In this document: positions 36,222 through 45,753 of the stretch, in pieces | How positions within the stretch are numbered: the first letter of the stretch is position 1 | Layout: each line of letters begins with the position of its first letter | Assembly (NCBI RefSeq): GCF_000585495.1 | Contig: NZ_CP007264.1 | Coordinates: 1,364,001 to 1,428,000 of the forward strand | Source of the DNA: Thermococcus nautili | Lineage (GTDB): Archaea; Methanobacteriota_B; Thermococci; Thermococcales; Thermococcaceae | Length of the DNA stretch: 64,000 bases | Reading direction: 5' to 3' | Translations under genes and position numbers: made by a program | The notes under the pieces: generated by a model | What the model saw: the letters and a program-made list of their open reading frames with translations, nothing else | Database searches by the model: none | Told to the model about the DNA's origin: nothing

Positions 36222-36584
36222 GTGGGGAAGAAGTTCCTGAGAAAGAAGGAGCAGAGGGAGAAGAAAAGGATAGCGAGGGAGCGCGTTGAGACGCTCTTTA
36301 CCCTCGCGGAAAGGGTTTTTCCATACAGCCCAGAGCTGGCGGACAGATACGTTGAGATAGCCCTTGCCGTCCAGCAGAAGGCCAAGATAAGACTCCCGAG
36401 GAAGTGGAAGCGTCGCTACTGCAAGCGCTGTCACTCATTCCTCGTCCCGGGAAAGAACGCGCGCGTGAGGCTGAGGAGCAAGCCCTACCCCCACGTCGTC
36501 ATAAAGTGTCTCAACTGCGGGCACATAATGCGCTACCCGTACCTGCGGGAGAAAAAAGCGAGGAGAAAAGGGGAGGAAACCTAA
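36222..36584 (+). CDS. rnp4: RNase P protein component 4 (Rpp21)
   Basis: The 120-residue protein of archaeal/eukaryotic Rpp21 type has basic N-terminal helices and a zinc ribbon with CKRC near residue 67-70 and CLNC near 96-99. It is a subunit of RNase P, which trims the 5' ends of pre-tRNA, and pairs with Rpp29. The start is GTG 36222, after GGTGG in the end of the previous gene, so it is co-transcribed with the MCM-like gene. Confidence 0.92.
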   Translation: MGKKFLRKKEQREKKRIARERVETLFTLAERVFPYSPELADRYVEIALAVQQKAKIRLPRKWKRRYCKRCHSFLVPGKNARVRLRSKPYPHVVIKCLNCGHIMRYPYLREKKARRKGEET

Positions 36585-37748
36585 TCAGTGCCTTCCGCTC
36601 TTCTCGGGCTTTGAACCCATCCCAGGGTTCATCTTAACGGTTTCCCTGTTCGTCATGTAGAGCTCGTGGAGGGCCTTCTTGGCATCCTTGAGGAGCACCC
36701 TGGCAACGCTGTAGTTCCCCGCATCAATTGCCTCCTTGACCTTGTCAAGGATTGTCTGAACGGAGCTAACGTTAACCCCTGCCTTCTCAAGGACCTCAAG
36801 CTGGGCCTCAATCTTCTCAAGCTCCATCTCAAGGGCGAGCTTTCCGTTCTTTTCCATGGCCCTGTGGAGCTCCTTGTTGGCCTCCTTGAGGGCGAACTCG
36901 GTCTTCACCTGAAGCTTAAGGGCCAAAGCGTAGGCTCCGGTGACGTTTCCTGCCTGAAGGCTTGCGTTAGCCTGCTCCATGAGCTGGAGCATCTCCCTAA
37001 CCTGCTCCATAAGCTGAGTGGAGTTCGTGGTGTTCGCTATCCCCTCGATGGCCATGAGCCTCTCGCGGACCTGCTCCATAATCATCTTAACCTGCTCGGC
37101 CGTAACATTGGCCTGGACCTGCTTGGCGGTGCAGTTGCAGGCCTTGAGCTCCCTGGAGACCTTTTCCATGACCTTCTCAGAGGCCCTGCTCTGGACCATT
37201 ACCATCTCCCTGACCTGGAACCTCTCCATGAGCCTGGTGGCGTTGGTCGACTGGTTGACGTATATTATCATCGCACGGTTCTGGACGGCGAGCCTGAGGG
37301 CGGTCTGGACTGCAAGGCTGTCGTTGCCGGCAACGACGACGCTGGCGTTGAACTTGATTCCAAAGACCTTGCTGGCGTTGCCCATAACCGCGAGGTCAGT
37401 CTCGTACCTGTTGGCTCCCCACCAGCGGTAAACGGTTATGTTGTACTCCTCAAGGTCGGTAACGTACTCGCTCACAACCGCGTCGGGACCGCCTATTATT
37501 ATAACCTGGTCCGGGGCGTAGCTCAGTATCTCCGCCGTAACGTTCGGGTCGTAGGTGCCCCAGGTGGTCGTCACGACGACCGCACCGGTCAGGTTGGCGA
37601 GGTACTGAGCTATCGCGTTGTCCGCGGCGTTGTCGCTGACGAGGATTACTGTAACCGTCGCTTCCCCTGCGTATGCACTTCCCGCTCCAAATGCCATTCC
37701 AATCATAAGCAGTCCGAACAGGACTGCCACCAACTTCTTACCCATCAT
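36585..37748 (-). CDS. Secreted protein with cell-wall-binding repeat 2-like domain and helical tail
   Basis: A protein of 387 residues with a signal peptide (1-27). A domain follows that resembles cell wall binding repeat 2 (about 30-190; IIIGGPDAVVSEYV and RWWGANRYETDLAV). A long helical region (about 195-370) is rich in Glu, Lys, Met and Gln. Many Asn-X-Ser/Thr sites suggest N-glycosylation. It has no C-terminal membrane anchor, so it is probably attached non-covalently to the S-layer or envelope. A TATA-like CTTAAATAG sits at about 37780-37788. It converges with rnp4 with no gap. Confidence 0.72.
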   Translation of the reverse strand: MMGKKLVAVLFGLLMIGMAFGAGSAYAGEATVTVILVSDNAADNAIAQYLANLTGAVVVTTTWGTYDPNVTAEILSYAPDQVIIIGGPDAVVSEYVTDLEEYNITVYRWWGANRYETDLAVMGNASKVFGIKFNASVVVAGNDSLAVQTALRLAVQNRAMIIYVNQSTNATRLMERFQVREMVMVQSRASEKVMEKVSRELKACNCTAKQVQANVTAEQVKMIMEQVRERLMAIEGIANTTNSTQLMEQVREMLQLMEQANASLQAGNVTGAYALALKLQVKTEFALKEANKELHRAMEKNGKLALEMELEKIEAQLEVLEKAGVNVSSVQTILDKVKEAIDAGNYSVARVLLKDAKKALHELYMTNRETVKMNPGMGSKPEKSGRH

Positions 37749-37885
37749 GGCTCATCACCATTACCAACTATGAAAAAGCCCTATTTAAGCTTTTTTCACG
37801 AAATTAAGGGCAGATAGACGGTTTCTAAAAAATCCAGGGCATTTCGTTCGTTCTCATACTTCCCACAACGAACCAGAAAGAACCT

Positions 37886-37905
37886 AATCGTTCCAAATCG
37901 TTCCA
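37886..37905. repeat. Tandem 10-base repeat AATCGTTCCA x2
   Basis: Two perfect head-to-tail copies lie about 100 bases upstream of the TATA box for the surface-protein gene at 36585-37748. They could be a binding site for a regulator. The rest of 37749-37971 holds no gene that I can see. Confidence 0.5.
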
Positions 37906-37971
37906 GGGGCAAAACTACCCAACAGTTACCCGAAAAAAGCCACAATATCACAGGAGAAACCAAAAGGAACG

Positions 37972-38544
37972 TTAATCTTCGACTATCGCTACCGCCCTAA
38001 CAGGGCTTCCAGAGCCACCCTCGATTCTCAGGGGAAGACCTATGAACGTGAAGGTTCGCCCAACCAGAGCCTCAAGGTTGACGAGGTTCTCGAACACCGG
38101 CACCTCCGCGGTCAGAAGAATAGTGTGAACAGTCTCGTCGCCGATGCTCATCGCATCAGTGCCAACGGCTTTGGCACCCTCTGCCACCACAAAGAGCGCG
38201 ACCTCGGGTGAGAGCTCCCTCCCACCAGTGAGGAAGAGGACAATCCTGCCGTGATAACCCGAATCAGGCAGTTCGTCAAGCGTAACGGTTCCCTCTCCGT
38301 CGCGGACGTCAACGACGAAGGCCTCACCTATAAACTTCTCAAGGGGCATCTCGTCTATCGTCTTTCCGCCGGGAATGAAGTGAGCAGGAGCGTCAACGTG
38401 CGTCCCGGAGTGCTCGCCCATGCGAAGGGCGTTCATGTAGTAGCCGTCGCGCTCGATGAAGGCCCAGGGTTTGACCTTTACCTCAGGGTCGCCTGGGTAA
38501 ACCGGCGTGTCCTCTCCGAGGGGGAGCGAGAGGTCGACTATCAT
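37972..38544 (-). CDS. Cyclase/kynurenine formamidase-like metal hydrolase
   Basis: A 190-residue protein of the cyclase family (PF04199), with the metal-binding motif HSGTHVDAPAHF and the initial DLSLPLGEDTPVYPGDP. Members hydrolyse arylformamides or related amides using zinc or manganese. The substrate in Thermococcus is unknown. It is a single gene, divergent from ahcY across a 53-base region. Confidence 0.85.
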   Translation of the reverse strand: MIVDLSLPLGEDTPVYPGDPEVKVKPWAFIERDGYYMNALRMGEHSGTHVDAPAHFIPGGKTIDEMPLEKFIGEAFVVDVRDGEGTVTLDELPDSGYHGRIVLFLTGGRELSPEVALFVVAEGAKAVGTDAMSIGDETVHTILLTAEVPVFENLVNLEALVGRTFTFIGLPLRIEGGSGSPVRAVAIVED

Positions 38545-38597
38545 AACAACACCAACCCTTTTTAACTCCGGAAATTAAAAACCCACCGGTGATTGAT

Positions 38598-39863
38598 ATG
38601 GACTGCACGAAGGATTACTGCGTCAAGGACATCTCCCTTGCCCCGAGCGGGGAGAAGAAGATTGACTGGGTTTCGCGCTTCATGCCCGTTCTCCAGACGA
38701 TAAGGAGGGAGTTCGAGAGGGAGAAGCCCTTTAAGGGCGTCAGAATCGCCACGACGCTACACCTTGAGATGAAGACGGCCTTCCTGCTCCTGACCCTTAA
38801 GGCCGGGGGAGCGGAGGTTTCTGCCGCCGCCAGCAACCCGCTGAGCACTCAAGATGATGTCGTCGCCGCATTGGCTAAAGCCGGCGTCAAGGTCTACGCG
38901 ATTAGGGGCGAGAGCAGGGAGGAGTACTACGAGAACATGCACAAGGCTCTGGATATAAGGCCCAACATCATCATAGACGACGGCGCGGACATGATAAGCA
39001 CCGTTCACCGCGAGAGGCAGGAGTTAATAGACGAAATCTGGGGCGCGAGCGAGGAAACAACGACAGGGGTAATAAGGCTCCGCGCGATGGAGAAGGACGG
39101 GGTTCTGAGGTTCCCAATCATAGCGGTCAACGACAGCTATACCAAATACCTCTTCGACAACCGCTACGGAACCGGCCAGTCCACATGGGACGGCATAATA
39201 AGGACAACCAACTTGCTCGTCGCCGGAAAGAACGTCGTCGTTGTCGGCTACGGCTGGTGCGGAAGGGGAATAGCGATGAGGGCGAGGGGCCTCGGCGCTA
39301 CCGTAATCGTTGTTGAGGTTGACCCGATTAGGGCCTTGGAGGCGAGGATGGACGGCTTCCTCGTCATGGACATGAAGGAGGCATCCAAGATAGGAGACAT
39401 CTTCGTTACCTCGACGGGCAACATCAAGTGCATTCGCAAAGAGCACTTCGAGCTCATGAAGGACGGCGTCATAATGGCCAACGCCGGCCACTTCGACGTT
39501 GAGATATGGAAGCCCGACCTTGAGGAGCTCGCCGTTGAAATAAGCGAGCCGAGGCCCAACATCAGGGAGTACAAGCTTAAGGACGGAAGGAGGCTCTACC
39601 TCTTAGCCGACGGAAGGCTGGTCAATTTAGCGGCAGCAGACGGCCATCCGGCGGAGATTATGGACATGAGCTTTGCACTGCAGGCGAAGGCGGCGCAGTA
39701 CATCAAGGAGAACCACGAGAGGCTTGAGCCCAAAGTTTACGTCCTGCCGAGGGAGATTGACGAGATGGTAGCGAGGATTAAGCTGAACGCGATGGGAATA
39801 AAGATTGAGGAGCTCACCGAGGAGCAGAAGGAATACCTTGAGAGCTGGGAGCACGGGACGTAG
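38598..39863 (+). CDS. ahcY: S-adenosylhomocysteine hydrolase
   Basis: The 421-residue enzyme splits S-adenosylhomocysteine into adenosine and homocysteine, removing the inhibitor made by methyltransferases. The NAD site [14 protein letters not shown], the conserved segments [10 protein letters not shown] and [11 protein letters not shown], and the C-terminal helix with Lys/Tyr are present. ATG 38598 follows GGTGATTGAT; an upstream GTG (38589) is less likely. It converges with the last gene of the MoxR operon, overlapping by 50 bases. Confidence 0.94.
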   Translation: MDCTKDYCVKDISLAPSGEKKIDWVSRFMPVLQTIRREFEREKPFKGVRIATTLHLEMKTAFLLLTLKAGGAEVSAAASNPLSTQDDVVAALAKAGVKVYAIRGESREEYYENMHKALDIRPNIIIDDGADMISTVHRERQELIDEIWGASEETTTGVIRLRAMEKDGVLRFPIIAVNDSYTKYLFDNRYGTGQSTWDGIIRTTNLLVAGKNVVVVGYGWCGRGIAMRARGLGATVIVVEVDPIRALEARMDGFLVMDMKEASKIGDIFVTSTGNIKCIRKEHFELMKDGVIMANAGHFDVEIWKPDLEELAVEISEPRPNIREYKLKDGRRLYLLADGRLVNLAAADGHPAEIMDMSFALQAKAAQYIKENHERLEPKVYVLPREIDEMVARIKLNAMGIKIEELTEEQKEYLESWEHGT

Positions 39864-40716
39864 GGAAGTACAGGAAGTACGTTTCTTCTCCATTTCTTAA
39901 CTCCCCGGCCTTCAGTAGAGTTCGCGTGTCCCAGGGGGACATTAGAACAACCACCTCTGGGGCTTCGTCGTCCCACTCAAGTTTGAGGAGTATCGGCCTT
40001 TCAACCGGAAACCCGCCGGACAAGGTGAATGTAACGCTCCTTTCCATCCTCTCAGATACATCGAGAATAAATGAATCGCCGGCCTTCATGGTGGTGCGGA
40101 GGAGTAGGTATGACTTTTTAGCGGGTAGTACCTGCTCATTCTGGTCCTCTCTAAAGTGAAGCGCAAATGCCACGGTGGCAAAGAGCAGAAGCGGTGGCAG
40201 GAATGCCAGGGGAAGGACGTTCCGTGGGGTTTTTCCGAGGGAACTGCGCCATAGGAGCAGGACCGTCAGCATTATTCCGAGGGGCAGGGGGACGAGAACT
40301 TCACGAAGGGACGATATGAAGAGCCTTTCACTCTCCTCACCCTCAACAGACTTAACGTCCCCCTCGAGCCACGTTATAAATAGCGCCAGCAGGAAACCAG
40401 TGAACAGCATAATTGCTCCTGGAACGTACCTGTCGAGCAGGTTAAAGTCTATCCCAAAGACTGCGGGCAGAAGATACAGAACCAGCGCCAGGAGGAACGG
40501 CTTGAGGAGGTCTCCGGTCAGGTAAACGTAGATGAGCGCGGGAACGATGACAAGAAAGATTCCCAAGAGCAGGGGAGAGACGGGAATTCCAAACCGGGCC
40601 CCAATGTTGCCGGCGAGGAACCTGACAACGTCCGTCAGCGAAGCCAGCCATGCCAGCGGGAGCAATGAGACCAGAACGGCGAGCTTGAGTGAATTCGTTG
40701 AGACCCTAAAGCGCAA
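39814..40716 (-). CDS. Membrane protein ending the MoxR/DUF58 operon
   Basis: The product is about 300 residues, with roughly seven transmembrane helices in the first 180 (clusters near 8-25, 40-62, 65-85, 95-112, 130-150, 160-178). A soluble C-terminal beta-rich part follows, carrying a [23 protein letters not shown]-like region. I chose TTG 40716 because GGGGGTG lies 6 bases upstream inside the DUF58 gene; TTG 40731 is also open. I recognise no named family. It is translationally coupled to the DUF58 gene. Confidence 0.6.
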   Translation of the reverse strand: MRFRVSTNSLKLAVLVSLLPLAWLASLTDVVRFLAGNIGARFGIPVSPLLLGIFLVIVPALIYVYLTGDLLKPFLLALVLYLLPAVFGIDFNLLDRYVPGAIMLFTGFLLALFITWLEGDVKSVEGEESERLFISSLREVLVPLPLGIMLTVLLLWRSSLGKTPRNVLPLAFLPPLLLFATVAFALHFREDQNEQVLPAKKSYLLLRTTMKAGDSFILDVSERMERSVTFTLSGGFPVERPILLKLEWDDEAPEVVVLMSPWDTRTLLKAGELRNGEETYFLYFPTSRAPSSQGIPSAPR

Positions 40717-41953
40717 GGGAGACACCCCCAAGGACTTTTTTCAGGGCTGTGCTCGGACTTTCCTGGGAGGGAACCCACTCCACCACGGGCACGCCAAGCG
40801 TTCCGGCCAGCTTTCGCTTGTGGAGACGGGAAAGGTACATGACGTCCTTATCAATCGCCCCATACGGGTTGATGTCCACGAGAAGAACCCTGCAGTTAAA
40901 GGTTTTCCTGAGCTTTCCAACGGCGTCCCTCAGCTCAGAAACGTTGTAGGGGGTAACGTTGGTTATGATTACCGCGAGGTCAACTTTTCCAGCCCTCTTT
41001 GAACGCTCCACCGCGAGGGGCATCGGTTCGGGGTTAGGGGACGGGCCGGCGGAGAGAACAGCCCTCAGAAAGCTTGAAAACGCCTGAGTTCCAGTTCTGG
41101 GTGTTACGAACCTTCCAGAGCCCGCCAGATACAGGCCGACCCTCAGGTTTGCCTTGAGGAGGGTGTGAACAAGGGAAAGCGACAGACTTAGGGCGCTTTC
41201 GAGGGCCCCGCTGAAGACGTCCCCAGTTCCCATCTCGGTCGTCGTGTCCGCGTACACCATGACGGTTGCCATACCCTCGGGCTCGTACTCGTTGACAAGG
41301 GGAACTCCAAAGCGGGCGGTGGCCTTCCAGTTGATTGCATTGAGGGGGTCCCCGGGCTGATACTCCCTAATCTCCTTAAAGTCCCGGGAAGATATTCCCT
41401 TGCGGGAGAGAACCACCGGCAGACCACGCCTTTTAGCCCGGATACTCCGCAGGGAACTCGCCCTGAGACTACCAATGGCCGGTCTGGACTCTATCGTAAC
41501 CTCGTCTCCGAATATCCCGTAGTTCGCCCCGAAGAGTCCAAGGAAGTCCCTGCCTATGACCTCCACGGGGGAGATTGAGTGAACACCCCTCTTTCCGGGG
41601 GAGACCTCGTAGGAATACTCGACCTGAAGAACCTCACCGGGGAGCTTTACGAAAACCCTGCGGTTTCGGCCGTGAACCTTAAGCCCGGGAGAGACAACGT
41701 CCCCGATGAACACCAAACCCGCGCCCCGCTCAACGGTGAGCCTAACGTGAACCCTGGCGCGCCGGCCCACGGCAAGGTTTCGCGCTTCCACAGTTCTTTC
41801 AACGTGAAAACCCGATGGCAGGTCGGAGAGGAGGGAATACGCAAGGATTGACGCCGGGATTAGGCTCGCGTATGCCAGACCAAGAACCCCAGTGAAGAGC
41901 GCGAGTGAGAACGGCGCAAGGGTCGCGAACAGCAGGACGTCCATCCGCCTCAT
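40706..41953 (-). CDS. DUF58 protein (von Willebrand-like) of the MoxR operon
   Basis: A 415-residue protein with two N-terminal transmembrane helices (about 8-40). The DUF58 domain contains the hallmark REYQPGDPLNAINWKATAR followed by a vWA-like region (VMVYADTTTEMG). DUF58 proteins accompany MoxR ATPases in most prokaryotes and probably act with them in assembling or activating an envelope complex. ATG 41953 follows GGGGGTTGACTC and overlaps the previous gene by four bases. Confidence 0.85.
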   Translation of the reverse strand: MRRMDVLLFATLAPFSLALFTGVLGLAYASLIPASILAYSLLSDLPSGFHVERTVEARNLAVGRRARVHVRLTVERGAGLVFIGDVVSPGLKVHGRNRRVFVKLPGEVLQVEYSYEVSPGKRGVHSISPVEVIGRDFLGLFGANYGIFGDEVTIESRPAIGSLRASSLRSIRAKRRGLPVVLSRKGISSRDFKEIREYQPGDPLNAINWKATARFGVPLVNEYEPEGMATVMVYADTTTEMGTGDVFSGALESALSLSLSLVHTLLKANLRVGLYLAGSGRFVTPRTGTQAFSSFLRAVLSAGPSPNPEPMPLAVERSKRAGKVDLAVIITNVTPYNVSELRDAVGKLRKTFNCRVLLVDINPYGAIDKDVMYLSRLHKRKLAGTLGVPVVEWVPSQESPSTALKKVLGGVSLAL

Positions 41954-42762
41954 GAGTCAACCCCCGAAAAGCCGAGCCTTCTAAGGGTTTTCCTGAGAAT
42001 TTCAAGACGTCTGAGCCTCTCATCGTCAAGCCTTTTCTCAACCACCCAGGGAGGAAGGAGGGGCGAAAGCCTTGGAGGAGCGTACTCCACTATCGGCCTC
42101 ACGATTTCACGGAGCTGGACCTCGGCGAGGCCTTCAGGAGCGTTTCGGATTAAAAAGACCGTCAGAGGAACCTTGTCCCCCTTCTCAACGAACGCCTCGA
42201 TGACCCTTCCAAGCTCCCTTGAGTAGTAGTCCTCCCGAACGCCTCCGGACGGCAGTGGGAGTGGTTCAACCCGGGACTTCTTGCTAAGGTGTGCGGAGAC
42301 GTAAGTTGAGACGGCGTAGGTCAGGTAGAGGATTAATCCGCTCATGGTCAGCAGGATAAGGAAACGCAGTGCTCCCCTGAGGGTTGGATACGCAAGCAGG
42401 AACGAAAAGACGGCCCCAACAAGGAGGAACGCGAGGAATTTCCTCTCAATGAAATCGTTATCGAACATTACCCTAAGGAGGTAGGCCAGGACGTAGGAAA
42501 CAGCGACCCACGCGGTAATCCCGACGAAAAACCACTTGTACCAATGTGAGCCGGTATAGAGGAGGAACGCAAGGGAAGCCACACCCCACCCAGCGCCCCG
42601 AATGAGGAGGTCGTGATACCTTCTTGCGTATCTGGCGAACATTGCAACTCCCGCACCTATACCAAGGAGTATGGACGGGACGGGTTCCTTCATGAACATC
42701 AGGCCAATCACAGCCCAGGTAAAGGCCGTTGAGAGGATTGAATTGACCTTACTCTTCTCCAT
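41950..42762 (-). CDS. Multi-pass membrane protein of the MoxR operon
   Basis: This 270-residue protein has about seven transmembrane helices in residues 8-165. Its soluble tail (VPLTVFLIRNAPEGLAEVQLREIVRPIVEY and a final RRLEILRKTLRRLGFSG segment) resembles the tails of archaeal membrane proteins that sit next to DUF58. I chose ATG 42762, overlapping the end of the previous gene; an open start at 42786 is less likely. The function is unknown. Confidence 0.6.
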   Translation of the reverse strand: MEKSKVNSILSTAFTWAVIGLMFMKEPVPSILLGIGAGVAMFARYARRYHDLLIRGAGWGVASLAFLLYTGSHWYKWFFVGITAWVAVSYVLAYLLRVMFDNDFIERKFLAFLLVGAVFSFLLAYPTLRGALRFLILLTMSGLILYLTYAVSTYVSAHLSKKSRVEPLPLPSGGVREDYYSRELGRVIEAFVEKGDKVPLTVFLIRNAPEGLAEVQLREIVRPIVEYAPPRLSPLLPPWVVEKRLDDERLRRLEILRKTLRRLGFSGVDS

Positions 42763-44674
42763 CACCGAACACCCCCAGTCTCTCAAGGGCTTCCACGAAC
42801 TCCATGAAGTCGCGACTCTCGAGGGGACGCTCCGCGTAGTCAGCTAAAACGAAGAGGGACGCGATTGTCTCAAGAGCAGGGTCAGCGAGCCCCTTTCTCC
42901 TGAGGGCGCGGACTATCTCAAAGGGCGTCCTCCTCTCGGTGGGCACTCCCAGGGACTCCACGTAGGGGAGAAAATGCAGGTTGTAGGCCCTAATCACTGC
43001 CTCGCGCGGGGGAAGAACGTGGAACTCAAAGCTAACGTCCTCCGCCGAGAAAACGTGAGTCCCGACGCCCGGCCGAAGCTCAAATGCATCTCCCCTGCCA
43101 AGGGGCTCGCCATCGAGGAAAGCCTCCGCGGGCCTGTTCAACACGACCCTTACCGGCTCGTTGGGCAGAAAAACCCTCCTGGCCGGGCTGAGAACCCTCA
43201 ACGGCTCAATGTAAACCTGACGGGACGGCAGGGATAGCTCTGGGAGGTTTTTACGCTTCAGCACAACGTAGGCAATGCCAGCAACCAGGAGCAGGCCCGA
43301 TGCAAGCTTCATGATGCGGGAGATGTTAAGGGAATGTTTTGCCCCGGACTCAGAGGATGTCGTTTCCTTTCCGTTCTCCACTGGAGGAATTTCAAGGGTT
43401 TCGTTGAGGGGCAGGTACAGGTCATCACCCCGATACACTATCCTAACCGTCCCCGTGGCGTTACCGATTCTCAGATAGGCGTAACCCGTCTCATCCGTCG
43501 TCAGGTTCAGGCTCAGGTTTCCTACGGTAACCGTTATCGTCCTGTTGGGCAGGGGATTGCCGTTCCAGTTGAAGAAAATTGCAAGGGTCCCGTTCAGGCG
43601 CTTAAGTTCAACCTCGGGAACCCGCTTTATTGTAACAAGGGGGTCGCTGTTGGAAGGGTAAGCAAGGTAGCCCCTGTAGTGGGCAACGATGTGGTAGCTT
43701 CCCGGCATCTCACCCTCGGGGACGACCGCCGTCAGGTTAAACGTGCCGTTGCTGACCCGAACAACGCCGACTATAGTGCCCGTTGTGTTCTTCGTCCTGT
43801 TGAGGGTTACGGTTACAAGGCCGTCCCGCACGGGGCTTCCATTCGGGTACATCACTGTTCCTGTGAGGGGCATTCTAAGGTCGCCGTTGCCCGAGAGGAC
43901 AGCCGGATATTTCGTTATCTCAACAACGGGCTTTTCAAGGAGCGCCACCCACATAAGGAGAGCTGTCCTGCCGGTTTTGTTTGATGTGAAAATGAAGACC
44001 GGGTAGTAGCCGGGGGTGTAGTTTCTACCAACTGGAGGGACCTCAAAAGTGTAGGTTATTACCGAGCCGTTTTCAGTCCGGGAAATAATCCTCAGAGGCA
44101 GGCCGGAGGTGTAGTTGAGCGGGCCCGTGAAGTTGGTATAGACCGTGAACTCCTTCGAGACCCCGTAGGTCGTCATAACGATTGGGGTTTCAGTGTCGAG
44201 GCGGTATCTGGGCTGGCGGTTGACCCCCTTGAGGGGAACCGGGCCGGACGGGCTTTCGACGTAGGGGAGGTAGTAGGTTCCCCTGTACCAGACTATCATA
44301 TCAAAATCCCGGGGAAGGTTCCAGGAGAGTAGGGGGACACTCCTCGCGGGTCTTTCAACGCATACCAGCATTGGGTCCTTCGGGAGGATTGCAACGGGAC
44401 AGCGAGTTTTCTTGTCGGTGGGTTTGAAGCCGAAGTCGGACGTCGGAACGCCCGGGCGGTAGTTGCCCCCTCCAAAGGAGTTCGGGTTAAACGAACCCAT
44501 CTGGGTCGACCTTGAACCGGCCTTTGTAAGGCTCTTGGAGGCTTCCATGAAGAGCCCGCTGAGGGCGTTTCTTGTTTTACCCCCTCCACCGGCGGAGGAG
44601 CCCTCGTACCCAAGGGTCAGGGTCGCGAGGAGGATGAGGAGGAGCAACAGCAGTGCGTATCTTTCACGCCTCAT
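42749..44674 (-). CDS. Secreted Ig-like membrane protein with DUF4129-like cytoplasmic tail
   Basis: A 641-residue protein. It has a signal peptide (1-22), a Gly/Ser/Asn-rich stretch and three or more Ig-like beta domains with many N-glycosylation sites (residues about 90-440). One transmembrane helix near 460-480 leads to a C-terminal cytoplasmic part with FEIVRALRRKGLADPALETIASLFVLADYAERP (in pieces), typical of DUF4129-like tails next to MoxR/DUF58. The outside domains may bind surface structures while the tail couples to MoxR. It overlaps the MoxR gene by 11 bases. Confidence 0.7.
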   Translation of the reverse strand: MRRERYALLLLLLILLATLTLGYEGSSAGGGGKTRNALSGLFMEASKSLTKAGSRSTQMGSFNPNSFGGGNYRPGVPTSDFGFKPTDKKTRCPVAILPKDPMLVCVERPARSVPLLSWNLPRDFDMIVWYRGTYYLPYVESPSGPVPLKGVNRQPRYRLDTETPIVMTTYGVSKEFTVYTNFTGPLNYTSGLPLRIISRTENGSVITYTFEVPPVGRNYTPGYYPVFIFTSNKTGRTALLMWVALLEKPVVEITKYPAVLSGNGDLRMPLTGTVMYPNGSPVRDGLVTVTLNRTKNTTGTIVGVVRVSNGTFNLTAVVPEGEMPGSYHIVAHYRGYLAYPSNSDPLVTIKRVPEVELKRLNGTLAIFFNWNGNPLPNRTITVTVGNLSLNLTTDETGYAYLRIGNATGTVRIVYRGDDLYLPLNETLEIPPVENGKETTSSESGAKHSLNISRIMKLASGLLLVAGIAYVVLKRKNLPELSLPSRQVYIEPLRVLSPARRVFLPNEPVRVVLNRPAEAFLDGEPLGRGDAFELRPGVGTHVFSAEDVSFEFHVLPPREAVIRAYNLHFLPYVESLGVPTERRTPFEIVRALRRKGLADPALETIASLFVLADYAERPLESRDFMEFVEALERLGVFGDGEE

Positions 44675-45638
44675 CGTCGTCTCCCTTCGGCACAGGAGTT
44701 TTCTGGAGGGCGCTCAGAACCACGTCCCTGCCGGTAACACCTTCAAAGGCATGTTCGGGTTTCACAACTATCCTGTGGGCCAGAGCATCAACGGCGAAGG
44801 CCTTCACGTCGTCGGGAATCACGTAATCCCGGCCCTCCATCAGGGCGTTGGCCTTGGCAATCTTCATTAAGGCGAGGGCACCCCTCGGGCTCGGCCCTGC
44901 CTCAACCCTGCCGTCCGAACGTGCCGTTCTCACGAGCATCGCGATGTAGGTCAGGATTTCCCTCCCGACGAAGACGTTCTTCTCAACGAGGTTCTGCATC
45001 TCCAGGAGGGTTTCCCTGTCAATCACGGGTTCCAAGTCCTCAGTCGGGTCGTCCTTACCCCAGCGCAGACGGGCTTCCATAATGGCTATCTCATCCTCAA
45101 GGCTCCGGGGATAGCCAACGCTCAAACGGAGGAGAAAGCGGTCGAGCTGGGCCTCCGGGAGGGGATACGTTCCCTCGAACTCTATGGGGTTCTGGGTGGC
45201 TATGACGAAGAACGGCCTGTCGAGTCTGTGGGTTTCGCCCTCTATCGTTACCTGCCTCTCCTCCATGGCCTCAAGCAGTGCAGACTGGGTTTTTGGAGGG
45301 GCACGGTTTATTTCATCCGCGAGCAGAACGTTGGTGAAGATTGGCCCCTTAACGAGCTCAAAAACGCCCTTATCGTGGCGCCACACCTTTGTTCCGGTTA
45401 TGTCCGCAGGAAGCAGGTCGGGAGTGAACTGAATCCTCGTGTAACTGAGCCCCAGCGTTTTGCCAAACGCCTTCGCGAGCAGTGTCTTTCCAAGACCGGG
45501 GTAATCCTCAAAGAGAACGTTTCCGTTCACGAGGAGAGCCGTGAGAGTCTTTCGAATGGGCTCCGTATTTCCGATGTAAACGGTGGAAATCTCCGACACG
45601 ATTTCATCCACAATGCTCCTGAATTCACCGGGCTCCAC
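44664..45638 (-). CDS. MoxR-family AAA+ ATPase
   Basis: The 324-residue product has Walker A YPGLGKTLLAK (about 46-56), Walker B LLADEINRAPP, sensor 1 IATQNPIEFEG and the arginine-finger region LDRFLLRL. MoxR ATPases act as chaperones that activate or assemble partners containing vWA/DUF58 domains, here encoded downstream. I chose GTG 45638 because GAGGTG lies 6 bases upstream; GTG 45647 is also possible. A TATA box at 45695-45703 (CTTTTAAAAA on the minus strand) starts the five-gene operon. Confidence 0.9.
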   Translation of the reverse strand: MEPGEFRSIVDEIVSEISTVYIGNTEPIRKTLTALLVNGNVLFEDYPGLGKTLLAKAFGKTLGLSYTRIQFTPDLLPADITGTKVWRHDKGVFELVKGPIFTNVLLADEINRAPPKTQSALLEAMEERQVTIEGETHRLDRPFFVIATQNPIEFEGTYPLPEAQLDRFLLRLSVGYPRSLEDEIAIMEARLRWGKDDPTEDLEPVIDRETLLEMQNLVEKNVFVGREILTYIAMLVRTARSDGRVEAGPSPRGALALMKIAKANALMEGRDYVIPDDVKAFAVDALAHRIVVKPEHAFEGVTGRDVVLSALQKTPVPKGDDDEA

Positions 45639-45753
45639 TCCATACACCTCGCATGCATTTTCAGTTTACCATTGACGCTTGAAAACAACAGCCATTTTTA
45701 AAAGTTACGGAGTATTTGGATTTATAAGTCGTGCAGGAGGAGTACAAAGTGTG

